From Clostridiaceae bacterium M8S5 (GTDB lineage Bacteria > Bacillota > Clostridia > Tissierellales > MCWD3), in assembly GCA_029227815.1 (NCBI GenBank), contig CP118523.1, positions 4,331,500 to 4,395,499 on the forward strand: a DNA stretch of 64,000 bases, read 5' to 3'. The notes beneath the pieces were generated by a model. That model did not search any database. It was not told where the DNA came from and was given only the letters and a program-made list of their open reading frames with translations. The stretch's first letter is position 1. The number at the start of each line of letters is the position of its first letter. Shown here one piece after another: positions 53,402-63,302 of this stretch. The translations under genes and the position numbers were made by a program.

Positions 53402-54379
53402 TTAATATTCAAAATCCTTGTTCAATTCTTCATCATCTTCATCATATATATATTTGGCAGCACTATCATCATCTTCATCTTCAACATAGATTTTTATATC
53501 TTTATCAAAGCTCTCAGCCATCTGCTCTGCAAAATCTTCTACAAAGTCTCTAAAGTCGCTAACCCCTCTATCATCCCATTCATCGTCAGTTCTATCAAAG
53601 TTCTGTCCTTCCATTACAACTTTAATATAATATGAGTATTTTGTTACATCATATTTGAATTTTAAATCACCTTCATCTCCCTCAAATACACCATAGTTAT
53701 CCTCTAATGTATCTTCTGCATCGCTTGTTGATGAAAAATCTAGTGTTTCATTTACTACCTTAAATTTGCTTTGTTCATATATATATTCATATTCTCCAAC
53801 TACATCGCTATCGTCATCATAGAAGTATATTTTTGAATCTTTTTGGTATAATCTTGACGTTTCTATAAGAATGTTCTTTGCAAATTGCTTGAAATCTTCC
53901 TTATCTCTTTTTTTCCACTTGGAATTGTTCTTATCAAAATCTTCTCCCATTCCTTTAACTTTTACGTAGTTAACATAATTTGTTATATTATAACTAAACT
54001 CTAAATCATATTTTCCACCATTAAAAGTACCGTACTTAGTGTTTAATGTTTTTACGAAATTGTTAATAGTCGTGTTGTTGTTATTAGGAGTATATGGATT
54101 TATAATAGGTCTACCTACCCTATTCATTATATATAGAGTATTAGACTGTTCTATCCATACTGCATCGTAGTTCGTATACTGCGCAATGTCTTTTGCTGAT
54201 ATGTATACATCTCCATTGTATATGATAGGCTTGTTTATTAGATTCACATGATTCCCATTCAATACTGTATTTGCATTACAAATAAATGCTTTAATCTCTT
54301 GATTATACGTAACTCCTATTGCAGTACTCGCTAGCATCAATACGGAAATTAACAATACTACTGCTATTTTCTTTTTCAT
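53402..54379 (-). CDS. Exported stalk-domain (copper amine oxidase N-terminal-like) protein
   Basis: A 325-residue secreted protein from the ATG at 54379 behind AGGAGG. Signal peptide 1-21 (AIGVTY region). Residues about 28-82 are the short stalk/Cu-amine-oxidase-N repeat (LINKPIIYNGDVYISAKDIAQYTNYDAVW). It is followed by two tandem acidic repeats of about 95 residues, each starting TKYGTF or DNYGVF and containing YYIKV or YVKVKGM then ..DFDRTDDEW. The C-terminus is strongly acidic. Function unknown; a wall-surface location is expected. It is upstream of walR on the same strand but has its own terminator. Confidence 0.75.
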   Translation of the reverse strand: MKKKIAVVLLISVLMLASTAIGVTYNQEIKAFICNANTVLNGNHVNLINKPIIYNGDVYISAKDIAQYTNYDAVWIEQSNTLYIMNRVGRPIINPYTPNNNNTTINNFVKTLNTKYGTFNGGKYDLEFSYNITNYVNYVKVKGMGEDFDKNNSKWKKRDKEDFKQFAKNILIETSRLYQKDSKIYFYDDDSDVVGEYEYIYEQSKFKVVNETLDFSSTSDAEDTLEDNYGVFEGDEGDLKFKYDVTKYSYYIKVVMEGQNFDRTDDEWDDRGVSDFRDFVEDFAEQMAESFDKDIKIYVEDEDDDSAAKYIYDEDDEELNKDFEY

Positions 54380-55047
54380 AACGGTCCTCCTATTTACATT
54401 TTTATGCAATCTTTTTTATTAAATTATACCACTATTACTACAAAATCTCTATTCTATTTTATAAACAACTAAAATATATGTAAATAGGTATGTATTATCA
54501 TTTATATATCAAACTTATATAAATATTTTTCTTTCTTCACTCTCTTTCAATAGATAACTAACCTCTCTTTCCCCTTATTAGTGCATGTCAATAATGAATA
54601 TTGTAATTTTCATTCGCTTTTTAAAACTCATTGTATCATCTGACTTTATTTTGTCTTTATCATATACTAAATAGCTATATATGCTATTGTGGCTGTATAT
54701 AGTAACTTGTTCACTTATTCTAATTCATCAGGTCTCTCGAGCTTCCTTCTATACGTTTTCATACTATGAGCTGTTCTTCCCAGTAGTATGCAGTTCCCAT
54801 ACATGCTCCAAGTAAATCTTTTTATTTTAATATTTCAATGGTCACAGATACTCTTTTTTTCTTGACATATTTATATTTTTTTTATGCCATGTCCACTATA
54901 TAAATTTATATTTTAAAAAATCCTAAATTATGATTCTATTAATCTTTAAATGTTTACAAATTGGCAATATCCTTTAATCAAATGTACAAAAGTGGGGGTT
55001 ATCATTAATATATAATTAAAAAAATCAAATTTATGGAGGTAATAAAT
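54380..55047. other. Divergent AT-rich gap
   Basis: About 670 bp between the stalk-domain gene and the propeller gene. No gene, repeat or clear promoter was recognised. The last 20 bp carry the GGAGG ribosome site of the gene at 55048. Confidence 0.4.
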
Positions 55048-56325
55048 ATGAAAAGAAAATTATTTAAATTAGCACCAGCCTTACTTATATTAACATTAAT
55101 CACTGGGCATGCTACAGGTGCAAAATCTATGACAGATGTTAAACAAGCTACTACGGAGCAGAATGTGAAAAATACCATTAGTTTTGTAGAGCAAAGCACC
55201 TTAAGTAAACTAAAAGGGGTTTCTAACATCTTTCATTATTATGGAAAAGATAAATTAGTTATAGGAATAAATGAGCAAGCAGGTAAACTAGGTGCTCCTA
55301 AAGAAAATGAAGATTTAACCAAATATTATAGACAGAAATACGGAAGTGTATATACTGTTAACATTAGTGACTCCAAGGTAACATCAATTAAAGACAATGA
55401 TGGTATGCTAAATTCTCTTGACTTAGAATTTGGAGCGGGTTATTCGCCTGATGGTAAATATGCAGACTACGTGAAAAATGATAAATCTTATGTGTTAGAT
55501 ATCCAAAAAGGCGTCTCTAAAGAATATTCTAATATTAATATGAACTATGCTCCTAAAATGTATGGAAATTGGAGCAATGATAGTAATTCCATTATTAAAT
55601 ATGGTAATCGTTGCTTCTTTATATTTGACAATACAGGTACGTTAAAAAACACTATAAAACTTAACGATAACGTAAACTATGTTTCAGGAGCTGATTTTTA
55701 TAGCAAAGATGGTAAAGATATTCATTTCATTGGTAGAATGCATGAAAACAATTCTATGAAAGCAGGGTTATATAAGTTAAATGTTGATACTGAATCTATA
55801 ACTCCTATTATTAACTTAGATTATTTGGTTAAAGAAAAGATTAAAAATCCTGGAACTGATCCTGTTGAACATAAAGGTGAATATATTGAAATTCATAAAC
55901 AAAGCGACATATTCTCTTATAAAATATTAAGCAACGGAAATATTATCGTAGATGCTTTGTTAGATAGTAAGTTGGGTTTATACTTATATGATGTAAAAAC
56001 TAATAAATTAAATCTGCTTACAAATTATGAAGGAGGACTAAATTTTAGTGTCTCTCCCGATGAAAGCAAAATAGTATATTCTATAACTACACCTATATAT
56101 GATAACAATAATTCTCAAAAAGACACTATGGAAGGTGGCTCTACTAATGTTAAACCGCTTGAAAACAAGTCTAATATTTACGTAGCAAACTTTAAAGATA
56201 ACAAATTAGATGACATTACTTATATCACTAAAGACCAGTTTGCAATAGCCTATAAATGGTCAGAAGATAGCAAAAAACTTATTCTATATAGTGGTTCAAA
56301 TATAAACCACATTACTTTCAAGTAA
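55048..56325 (+). CDS. Secreted protein with beta-propeller-like repeats
   Basis: A 425-residue protein from the ATG at 55048, eight bases after GGAGG. Signal peptide 1-25 ends near ATGA; there is no lipobox. The body has WD40/TolB-like strand repeats: FGAGYSPDGKYADYV, YVLDIQKGVSKEYS, YLYDVKTNKLNLLTNYEGG, FSVSPDESKIVYSI, YKWSEDSKKLILYSG. Such propellers bind proteins or peptidoglycan fragments outside the membrane. It is similar in texture to the lipoprotein at 26885-28069, though not obviously a close paralogue. It is a single-gene unit with its own terminator. Confidence 0.75.
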   Translation: MKRKLFKLAPALLILTLITGHATGAKSMTDVKQATTEQNVKNTISFVEQSTLSKLKGVSNIFHYYGKDKLVIGINEQAGKLGAPKENEDLTKYYRQKYGSVYTVNISDSKVTSIKDNDGMLNSLDLEFGAGYSPDGKYADYVKNDKSYVLDIQKGVSKEYSNINMNYAPKMYGNWSNDSNSIIKYGNRCFFIFDNTGTLKNTIKLNDNVNYVSGADFYSKDGKDIHFIGRMHENNSMKAGLYKLNVDTESITPIINLDYLVKEKIKNPGTDPVEHKGEYIEIHKQSDIFSYKILSNGNIIVDALLDSKLGLYLYDVKTNKLNLLTNYEGGLNFSVSPDESKIVYSITTPIYDNNNSQKDTMEGGSTNVKPLENKSNIYVANFKDNKLDDITYITKDQFAIAYKWSEDSKKLILYSGSNINHITFK

Positions 56326-56361
56326 CGCCCATTTTAGATGATTAATATTGTTTTAAGTGTT

Positions 56362-56393
56362 AGATATCGGAAATATAATAATTTCCGATATCT
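56362..56393 (+). terminator. Terminator of the propeller gene
   Basis: A 13-bp perfect stem AGATATCGGAAAT with a 6-nt loop and T-rich tail, 37 bp after the stop. Confidence 0.9.
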
Positions 56394-56496
56394 TTATTTA
56401 TATTTAATTATTTATAATATTTTTATTATCCTATAAATTTTTTAATAACAATTATACCTTCTTTAGCATAAATTAAATCATAGGAAGGTGATTTAT

Positions 56497-57795
56497 ATGC
56501 GTGCAAATAGACAAATGAAATTAGACTCGGTTGTAAGCAAAAAAATTAAATCTAAGACCAAGGATGAACTCCCTGTTATTATTAGATTTAAAGATAATGA
56601 CCTTAACAGTGTTAGTAATATGATACTAAACATGTCCGGAAAGATAAAACATAATCTTCCTATTGTTAACTCAATAGCTTGTAGTATGAGTTCAAAAACT
56701 ATTGAAAAGCTATCTAAAAACCCAAACATTGAGTATATATACTATGACGCTAAAGTCTTTGCTTTGATGGATATAGCTAATTATTCTATACACAGCAAAT
56801 ATGCTCATGATTTAGGTTATACTGGAGAAGGCATCACTGTTGCCGTAGTTGATACAGGCGTTTCACCACATGCTGACTTAATTAAGCCAAAAAACAGAAT
56901 CGTTGGCTTTAAAGACTTCGTAAATAAAAGAACTAAGCCTTATGACGATAATGGTCACGGTACTCATGTTGCTGGTATAATAGCTGGTAATGGTTACTCT
57001 TCAAAAGGAAGATATTCTGGAATAGCTCCTAAAGCAAATATACTTGCTATAAAAGCTCTTGATGAAAATGGTAGCGGAACTACATCTGATATTCTAAACT
57101 CTGTACAGTATATAGTTGACACAAAAAATGTATATAACACTAAAGTGCTAAATCTATCTTTGGGAACACCAACTAATAACTCATACAAAAAAGATCCTCT
57201 TTCTCTTGCTGCTGCTGAAGCTGTTAGAGCTGGTTTAACTGTAGTAGTTGCAGCTGGTAACAGTGGTCCTAGCAAAAAAACTATATTATCACCTGCTAAC
57301 ACTCCAAGTGTTATAAGCGTTGGTGCTGTTGATGACAATAAAACTAAAGAAGTTGGAGATGATTTTATAGCTTCATTTTCTAGTAGAGGACCTACTGTTG
57401 ATGGCTACAATAAACCTGATGTGGTAGCACCTGGCGTAGATATCTCATCTCTATCAAATAGTAATAATTCATCTTATGTATCTTTGAGTGGTACATCTAT
57501 GGCTGCTCCTGTTGTTGCTGGTGCATGTGCATTAATATATCAAAAAGAAGGTCATTTATCTCCACAAAAAATTAAAAGTATGTTGAAATATTCTTGCGTT
57601 TCATTAAATGATAATAGGGATAATCAAGGTGCAGGTTTAATAAATCTTAAGAAGCTATTTGCTAAAGACTCATCTAGCATACCTGATGTATATGCCTATC
57701 CTAAACGAGATGACGTATATTTTGTTCAAGCCATCTTAATTGTTATATTCTTAATGATTGTCCTTGGAGGTTTTTGGTGCTTTAAAAGATATTGA
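56497..57795 (+). CDS. S8 family subtilisin-like protease with C-terminal membrane helix
   Basis: A 432-residue subtilase from the ATG at 56497 behind GGAAGG. Residues about 1-85 look like a short I9-type propeptide (VIIRFKDNDLNSV, IEYIYYDAKV). Catalytic Asp119 (VVDTGVSPH), His154 (DNGHGTHVAG), oxyanion Asn in VVAAGNSGP, and Ser334 (LSGTSMAAP) are all present. A hydrophobic helix at about 408-428 ends with KRY. No N-terminal signal peptide is visible, so how the catalytic domain reaches its site is unclear: it could be cytoplasmic and tail-anchored. Its substrate is unknown. Confidence 0.92.
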   Translation: MRANRQMKLDSVVSKKIKSKTKDELPVIIRFKDNDLNSVSNMILNMSGKIKHNLPIVNSIACSMSSKTIEKLSKNPNIEYIYYDAKVFALMDIANYSIHSKYAHDLGYTGEGITVAVVDTGVSPHADLIKPKNRIVGFKDFVNKRTKPYDDNGHGTHVAGIIAGNGYSSKGRYSGIAPKANILAIKALDENGSGTTSDILNSVQYIVDTKNVYNTKVLNLSLGTPTNNSYKKDPLSLAAAEAVRAGLTVVVAAGNSGPSKKTILSPANTPSVISVGAVDDNKTKEVGDDFIASFSSRGPTVDGYNKPDVVAPGVDISSLSNSNNSSYVSLSGTSMAAPVVAGACALIYQKEGHLSPQKIKSMLKYSCVSLNDNRDNQGAGLINLKKLFAKDSSSIPDVYAYPKRDDVYFVQAILIVIFLMIVLGGFWCFKRY

Positions 57796-57835
57796 TTTTA
57801 TGACTTACAATAATAGCACTATGTATTTTAAGAAA

Positions 57836-57860
57836 AATAACTCGGCAAAGCCGAGTTATT
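57836..57860. terminator. Bidirectional terminator between subtilase and M23 gene
   Basis: AATAACTCGGC pairs with GCCGAGTTATT across an AAA loop. It overlaps the stop codon of the convergent M23 gene. Confidence 0.92.
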
Positions 57861-58536
57861 TCTTTCTTTTCACATATTTTAATGGATTCTCTTGTACTCC
57901 ATGTTTTAATATTTCAAAATGCACATGAGGTCCTGAACTTCTACCTGTATTTCCTACTGCTGCTATTATGTCACCTCGAGAAATCTCTTCTCCAATTTTT
58001 ACATATATTTTGCTACAATGAGCATATCGTGAGTTGTAACCACCGCTATGGCATATCTCTACCATATATCCGTAACTACCTCTATATCCCACAAATACAA
58101 TCACTCCACCTTCTGAAGCTCTTATGGGTGTTCCTACTCTAGATGCTAAATCAATCCCTCTATGAAATGACCCTTTTCTAGGCCCAAATCTTGATGTTAA
58201 CTGCCCGTTTGTTGGAAATGCAAATTTTTTAGTGCACTTTAGTTTTTCTTGTTTTTTTAAACTATCAACATTGCTTTTGTCTTCTTTAGCAAGAAGCTCC
58301 ATTCTGTATGCATATCCTAATATATTATTTCTCGTTTTTGCGTTATTACTTGCTATTGCTCTATCGGAATCTATTCCATCAAAAGCTCTAATATCACATA
58401 TTAGATTATGATTCTTTGTTACAATTTCATGGACAACTCTATTTCTATGCATTGCTTTTACAGATGCTATTATGAATATCGCTATTAAAAATAGTGATAT
58501 CATTTCCACGATTATTTTCTTGTATTTTAATTTCAT
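57856..58536 (-). CDS. M23 family metallopeptidase (membrane-anchored)
   Basis: A 226-residue protein. An N-terminal helix (about 8-27) anchors it or acts as a signal. The M23 domain (about 105-222) has FGPRKGSFHRGIDLASRVG (zinc His and Asp), SRYAHCSKIYV and GPHVHFEI, so all catalytic residues are present. It cleaves peptidoglycan cross-links. It lacks the LysM and G5 domains of the gene upstream. It is closely similar in the catalytic part to the enzymes at 58641-60074 and 63432-64000, so the three look like tandem paralogues. Confidence 0.93.
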   Translation of the reverse strand: MKLKYKKIIVEMISLFLIAIFIIASVKAMHRNRVVHEIVTKNHNLICDIRAFDGIDSDRAIASNNAKTRNNILGYAYRMELLAKEDKSNVDSLKKQEKLKCTKKFAFPTNGQLTSRFGPRKGSFHRGIDLASRVGTPIRASEGGVIVFVGYRGSYGYMVEICHSGGYNSRYAHCSKIYVKIGEEISRGDIIAAVGNTGRSSGPHVHFEILKHGVQENPLKYVKRKK

Positions 58537-58640
58537 ACCATAACCCCTAGAAATATATTTGTTAAAGAGTAAGCATTGTTCTACTATATTCTATGCTAGT
58601 AAATCAAAAATATTAATCTTTGGGTTATATATAATCTATA

Positions 58641-60074
58641 CTATTTATATTTTTTATTCAAAATTGTTAATGGGTTTTTTGTCTTTCCGTATTTTATTAC
58701 TTCAAAATGCACATGAGGACCATCACTGTTTCCTGTATTCCCTACTGCTGCTATAGTTTTGCCCTTATAAACCTTTTCTCCTCTTTTTACATATAGCTTA
58801 CTACAATGAGCATATCGTGTTGAATAACCTGCTCCGTGGCTTATCTCAATCATGTATCCATAGCTACCTCTATACCCTGCAAATACGACCGTCCCAGCAT
58901 CTGCTGCTTTTATTGATGTACCTATTCTTGATGCTAAATCAATCCCTCTGTGAAACCTACCCCATCTAGGTCCATACCTAGATGAAAGTCTTCCGTTTGT
59001 TGGCGCACTAAATATACCTGTTCCATTTAATGGAGGTACTTTTTTTGTTCCCTTTATTTCAATTTGAGCCATAGGTTTAGCTGTGATGTTTTCACTTAAT
59101 ACATCTCTACTTTTTTCCACTCCATTTTGTTTTTCTATTAAAGCTACTACCTCTCGTTCTCCATATGTACCCTTTCTTTTTATTCTTGATTCATCTTCAT
59201 AAAGAGTTGGTGTCTTTTCATATTTTGTCTCAAAACCTATCTTTTCTGTAATTTTGGTTTCTTCTTTTGTAACTACTGTTACGAATGATTTAGGAATTTG
59301 CAAGCTTAACTTTGCACCTATTTTTAAATATCCATTTACATAATCAGGATTTGCCTTTTCCAAATCGTTTATCGACACATTATATTTTTTAGATACACTC
59401 CAAAAACTATCTCCTTGCTCAACGATATGGGTTTTTTCCTCAGTAGTTCCTTTTGTTATGTAGCGCAACAATTCATCATGTTCTTTTATATTAGTAATAG
59501 GTTGTTCTTTCTTAACTATCTCAACTTTTTCAAGAAAATTTATCTCTTTAATCTCATTATCATCTTGTTTTGCTCTGTCAATGTAAGGTGTCTTTATGGA
59601 ATCTAAAATCTTTTGTGCTTCTTCTTTTGTTTTTAGAGCTCCTACATTTTTACCATTAATCAATATACAATATGATTGTATATTAAATGATATCAGGTCT
59701 AATATTTCATCTCTCATCAATGATGTAGTTGCTATCTGGGAATCTTCAGCATGAATGTCCTGGTATTTAAGACCCTTTTCTAATAATTCTGAATTAAATT
59801 CTTCATAATTACTTAAAAACGACTTTATATCTTTTAGCAATTTTACTGCTGTTTCTTTTTTTCTTACTTTTCCAATAGATTTTTCACCTAAAAATACTTC
59901 ATATCCTCTAGTCTCAAGTTCTCTTTTTATTCTGTATTTTCTATTATCGTTTAACACTCTAAAAGTTGTACCACCTATTATTCCTACTAGCAGAAAAATC
60001 GATAATCTCAAAGCAATCTTTTTGCTAATAAGCTTCTTTAATCTCTCTTTGATATTCTCATTATTATTTTTCAT
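58641..60074 (-). CDS. LysM-G5-M23 cell-wall endopeptidase
   Basis: A 477-residue protein. One N-terminal membrane helix (about 20-40), a helical region, LysM (about 215-262; THIVEQGDSFWSVSKKYNVSINDLEKANPD), G5 domain (about 265-345; VVTKEETKITEKIGFETKY, GTYGEREVVALIEK), and M23 domain (about 355-472) with FHRGIDLASRIG, TRYAHCSKLYV and GPHVHFEV. The LysM and G5 parts bind glycan; the M23 part cuts peptide bridges. This domain order is common in clostridial wall endopeptidases related to spore or septum remodelling. GAGGG precedes the start. Confidence 0.94.
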   Translation of the reverse strand: MKNNNENIKERLKKLISKKIALRLSIFLLVGIIGGTTFRVLNDNRKYRIKRELETRGYEVFLGEKSIGKVRKKETAVKLLKDIKSFLSNYEEFNSELLEKGLKYQDIHAEDSQIATTSLMRDEILDLISFNIQSYCILINGKNVGALKTKEEAQKILDSIKTPYIDRAKQDDNEIKEINFLEKVEIVKKEQPITNIKEHDELLRYITKGTTEEKTHIVEQGDSFWSVSKKYNVSINDLEKANPDYVNGYLKIGAKLSLQIPKSFVTVVTKEETKITEKIGFETKYEKTPTLYEDESRIKRKGTYGEREVVALIEKQNGVEKSRDVLSENITAKPMAQIEIKGTKKVPPLNGTGIFSAPTNGRLSSRYGPRWGRFHRGIDLASRIGTSIKAADAGTVVFAGYRGSYGYMIEISHGAGYSTRYAHCSKLYVKRGEKVYKGKTIAAVGNTGNSDGPHVHFEVIKYGKTKNPLTILNKKYK

Positions 60075-60253
60075 AAAGCCCTCTTCTCTATAATATCTGG
60101 TATTTTTCTGTACCCATAATACATTAATATAACCATTTTAATCTTCCGGCTAAACACTGACTAATATTGTATCATGTTTTTAGTGGATTTCAATACTTTC
60201 ATTAATACTTAATATTATAGACACAAATATTTAATTTAACTCAAATTAGCAAA

Positions 60254-61453
60254 TTACTCTTTAATATGTATTTCTGTTGATAATTCTGCCTTTCCTAGGC
60301 ATGCCTCAAAAAAATTATAAATACCATCATCATAGTTTTCATTTTGTGAAAGTAATTTTATCTGATTGTTTATAGATTTTTTCTGATTTTCATTTATATC
60401 ATCATGGTCTATAGCTACAAATAACATATTAAACTTTTTTTGTGAGTCTTTGTAATTTGGCACACGATCTCCGATATTTAATGCTTGCTCTTTGTTGCTT
60501 GCCTTACCGTCTATGATATCTTGTATTGTATATGTCTTGGTTTTAATTTTTCCTTTTACTACTATGTCTTGTCCATCAACTCTGTTCCATTCTGTCTGAC
60601 TTATTATTCTATTTGAGTAATACTGGGCAATAGTGATATTTGGTACTTCTTCTTTAGGTATAAGCCCCATTAAATATAGCTCTAAAGGAGCATATCCACC
60701 CTGCCAGTATCTTCTATAGCCTATAACTTTTGAATTATTTCCTACTTGTTGTATTGATTTTTGTCCTCCAAGTCTCCCATAAATATTTGCATTCCCCCAA
60801 TGTACTCCATAGTCGCAATCTATAAGATAGTTCCCCCATCTATGTAAGATTTCATGCAATATTGGTCCATTATATATAACATCATTGTGTGTTAAAAATA
60901 TAAGTCCTTGCAGTCTATTCGCATCTTTTGAATAGTGCTTAGTGTAATCAAAAAACGGTGTTCTTGTTACCATAGTACCTATTCCTTTTATATCGTTTTT
61001 GACAGCCTGGTAACACCCATTCATAAACAATTTTTTTGGTCTTTCTTCTTCATTTACCACATAAACTATAAAATCATAATCGTCCTTTATATTTTGATAT
61101 AAAAACTTACACCATTTAGTAGATATAGTCATTCCCATTTTATTATTTTGTTTTGGCATTATTTTATTATATCTACAATTAATAAAATTTGTCCATTCAT
61201 TCTCTGGAATCTTTAAACTAACAAATCTATTTTCACTAGAATATGAAAATGTATACTTTTTATCTTCTGATATTTTTTTAATATTTACAACTTTTTTTGG
61301 TTCTATAATATCTTTTTTCTCTTGCTTTACTTCTTTATCTTTATTAGTTGTTGTATTGTCTAAGTTAGCACTATAGTTTGCTTTACATGATGTGATAAGC
61401 AAAACTCCTAGCATCACTAGTACTAGCATTTTTTTCACATACTTATTTTGCAT
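60254..61453 (-). CDS. Lipoprotein with predicted HExxH metalloprotease domain
   Basis: A 399-residue lipoprotein from the ATG at 61453, seven bases after AAAGGAG. Lipobox LITSC with Cys23, then a Lys/Asp-rich linker to about 60. The core has LHEILHRWGNYL (HExxH at 200-204) followed 14 residues later by a third His in YGVHWGN, and PLELYLMGLIP. This spacing is unlike thermolysin but suits a zinc metalloprotease with a distal His ligand. No named family was recognised. It lies between the M23 gene and the M56-M23 fusion on the same strand, so a wall-related role is likely. Confidence 0.7.
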   Translation of the reverse strand: MQNKYVKKMLVLVMLGVLLITSCKANYSANLDNTTTNKDKEVKQEKKDIIEPKKVVNIKKISEDKKYTFSYSSENRFVSLKIPENEWTNFINCRYNKIMPKQNNKMGMTISTKWCKFLYQNIKDDYDFIVYVVNEEERPKKLFMNGCYQAVKNDIKGIGTMVTRTPFFDYTKHYSKDANRLQGLIFLTHNDVIYNGPILHEILHRWGNYLIDCDYGVHWGNANIYGRLGGQKSIQQVGNNSKVIGYRRYWQGGYAPLELYLMGLIPKEEVPNITIAQYYSNRIISQTEWNRVDGQDIVVKGKIKTKTYTIQDIIDGKASNKEQALNIGDRVPNYKDSQKKFNMLFVAIDHDDINENQKKSINNQIKLLSQNENYDDGIYNFFEACLGKAELSTEIHIKE

Positions 61454-61465
61454 GTTCAAACTCCT

Positions 61466-62911
61466 TTAATTATCAAATTTTATATACTCTGTTGGGTCTA
61501 CAAATTCACCGTTATAGAGTATAGATAAATGTAAATGTGGTCCTAAACCACTATAGATTATATTTCCTATTATTTGTCCTTTACTTACATAATCATTTAG
61601 CTGTAATTCTCTATTATCTATCCCGCCGTACCACGATTGATATCCATTACCGTGGTCTATTTTCATTATGGATTTATACTTGCCATATTTACCAAAATAT
61701 ATAACCCTACCTGAATCAATTACTTTTACTGACTCTCCTATTGTTGAAAATATGTCTATACCATTATGATGGTGCTCTTTGTCTAGACAATATTTTTGTG
61801 TTACTCTACTACTACTGACGGGACAATTGTACGTCGGTTTGTGTTTTTCTATATTAACATTTATATATGACATACTATATGTCTTTTTAAAATCATTTAC
61901 AAAATACTCATCATCATGCTTCTTAAAACATGGGTTCATAGCAAAGTTTATTGCTATAAATATCACTATAAGTATAGATAATATCTTATTTCTCAGTGAT
62001 GAATTTTCATAATTAATTATATTTTTAACTCTTATCGTCAAATCAATAATTCCATAACAATTATTGTAGGTTGGTATTATCTTATTTTTTTTAGTTGCAA
62101 ATGAAACTAGTGTATGAGCATAACCTTGTCTATATTTCCTACCAATTGCTTTAATAACACTTTCATCACATATTATCTCTATATCACGACTCATATATCT
62201 AAAAGCTAACCATACAAATGGGTTAAACCAATGGATAGCACTCACTATATAAAATATTGGTTTTAATATATAATCCAAACGCTTAATATGTACAAACTCA
62301 TGTAATAGTATATATTTTAATCGTGCACCTTCAATCCCCACCGGTACATAAACACGTGGTTTTATTACCCCTAGTACAAATGGTGAAACTATTTGATCTG
62401 TTTCATAAACAATTATATTTGTTTTGATTTTTAGTATGTCTTTTACTTCTTGTATTTTTTTCGATTTGTGCCTAGTAGCTAATTTAAGTTTGCTTGATAT
62501 TATGATATGCATCACCATATTGTAAGTAAATATCACAAGTATAAAAAACAGCCATATATTGCTTAATATAGATTTGGCTTTAGTATTATCATCATTGTTA
62601 ATAGCTTTGTTATCTACTTCATTGCTGATAATTTCAACCCTTGAAACTGTAATCAAATCATCATTAATATATTTCATATTTACAAAGTTATTTTCTTCGC
62701 CGTTTTTTACTATGTTCATAAACGTAAAGTCTGTAGATATAGAAAATGGGCAAGCCAGCCTAAATAATAAAACACACCACAAAGCAAATAGTACTTTTTT
62801 ATCCAGTCTATGCATTAATAGTGTTCTTATAGCAAATATAATTATTATCATTATTGTAGCTACTATACTCATATTGAGTACAGCTATAAATAATTCTCTT
62901 ATAAATAACAT
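61466..62911 (-). CDS. BlaR1-type M56 membrane protease fused to an M23-like domain
   Basis: A 481-residue fusion. Residues 1-325 follow BlaR1: two N-terminal helices, a helix near 115-140, the M56 site HEFVHIKRLD (His204, Glu205, His208), IHWFNPFVW and CDESV, and a last helix near 308-325. Instead of a penicillin-binding sensor, residues about 360-480 are an M23 fold: HNGIDIF (His382, Asp386) and HLHLS (His459, His461). The third active-site His of M23 enzymes (normally YxHL) is Gly430 here, so the domain may bind rather than cut peptidoglycan. It follows the BlaI-type repressor by 4 bp. Confidence 0.88.
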   Translation of the reverse strand: MLFIRELFIAVLNMSIVATIMIIIIFAIRTLLMHRLDKKVLFALWCVLLFRLACPFSISTDFTFMNIVKNGEENNFVNMKYINDDLITVSRVEIISNEVDNKAINNDDNTKAKSILSNIWLFFILVIFTYNMVMHIIISSKLKLATRHKSKKIQEVKDILKIKTNIIVYETDQIVSPFVLGVIKPRVYVPVGIEGARLKYILLHEFVHIKRLDYILKPIFYIVSAIHWFNPFVWLAFRYMSRDIEIICDESVIKAIGRKYRQGYAHTLVSFATKKNKIIPTYNNCYGIIDLTIRVKNIINYENSSLRNKILSILIVIFIAINFAMNPCFKKHDDEYFVNDFKKTYSMSYINVNIEKHKPTYNCPVSSSRVTQKYCLDKEHHHNGIDIFSTIGESVKVIDSGRVIYFGKYGKYKSIMKIDHGNGYQSWYGGIDNRELQLNDYVSKGQIIGNIIYSGLGPHLHLSILYNGEFVDPTEYIKFDN

Positions 62912-62915
62912 ATCT

Positions 62916-63278
62916 TTAGTTCCTGCTACTATCTATTATTTGTTTTAGTTTGTTTATTTCTTCTTCTGATATATCTTTTCCATCTAAAAATGATACTAGC
63001 AAATTAGAAAGTGAATTCTCGAAAACTCTCTTTACAAGTTCTTCCCCTTCATATTTTTTTACTTGCTCTAAGGTTATTAAAGATGATACCATAGCGCTTT
63101 CGTTTTTTAACACATTTCTTTTTTGTAGCTTTTTAATAACTGTATATGTAGTAGATTTCTTCCACCCTAACTCATGTTCACATATCTTCACTAGCTGAGT
63201 AGAATTTACAGGCTCATTTTCCCAAATTATCTTCATAAATTTGAACTCTGCATCATATAACTTGTATTGATGTGTCAT
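62916..63278 (-). CDS. BlaI/MecI/CopY family repressor (second copy)
   Basis: A 120-residue repressor. Winged helix about 1-72 with DAEFKFMKIIWENEPVNSTQLVKIC and WKKSTTYTVIKKLQKRNVLKNESAM, then C-terminal dimer helices. It should be cleaved or released by the M56-M23 protein encoded directly downstream. Two palindromic operators overlap its promoter. The wing differs from the repressor at 34822-35202 (no YYYYP), and the operators differ too, so the two systems are probably insulated. Confidence 0.92.
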   Translation of the reverse strand: MTHQYKLYDAEFKFMKIIWENEPVNSTQLVKICEHELGWKKSTTYTVIKKLQKRNVLKNESAMVSSLITLEQVKKYEGEELVKRVFENSLSNLLVSFLDGKDISEEEINKLKQIIDSSRN

Positions 63279-63302
63279 AGTTTTTCACCTCTTTATATTG
63301 GT

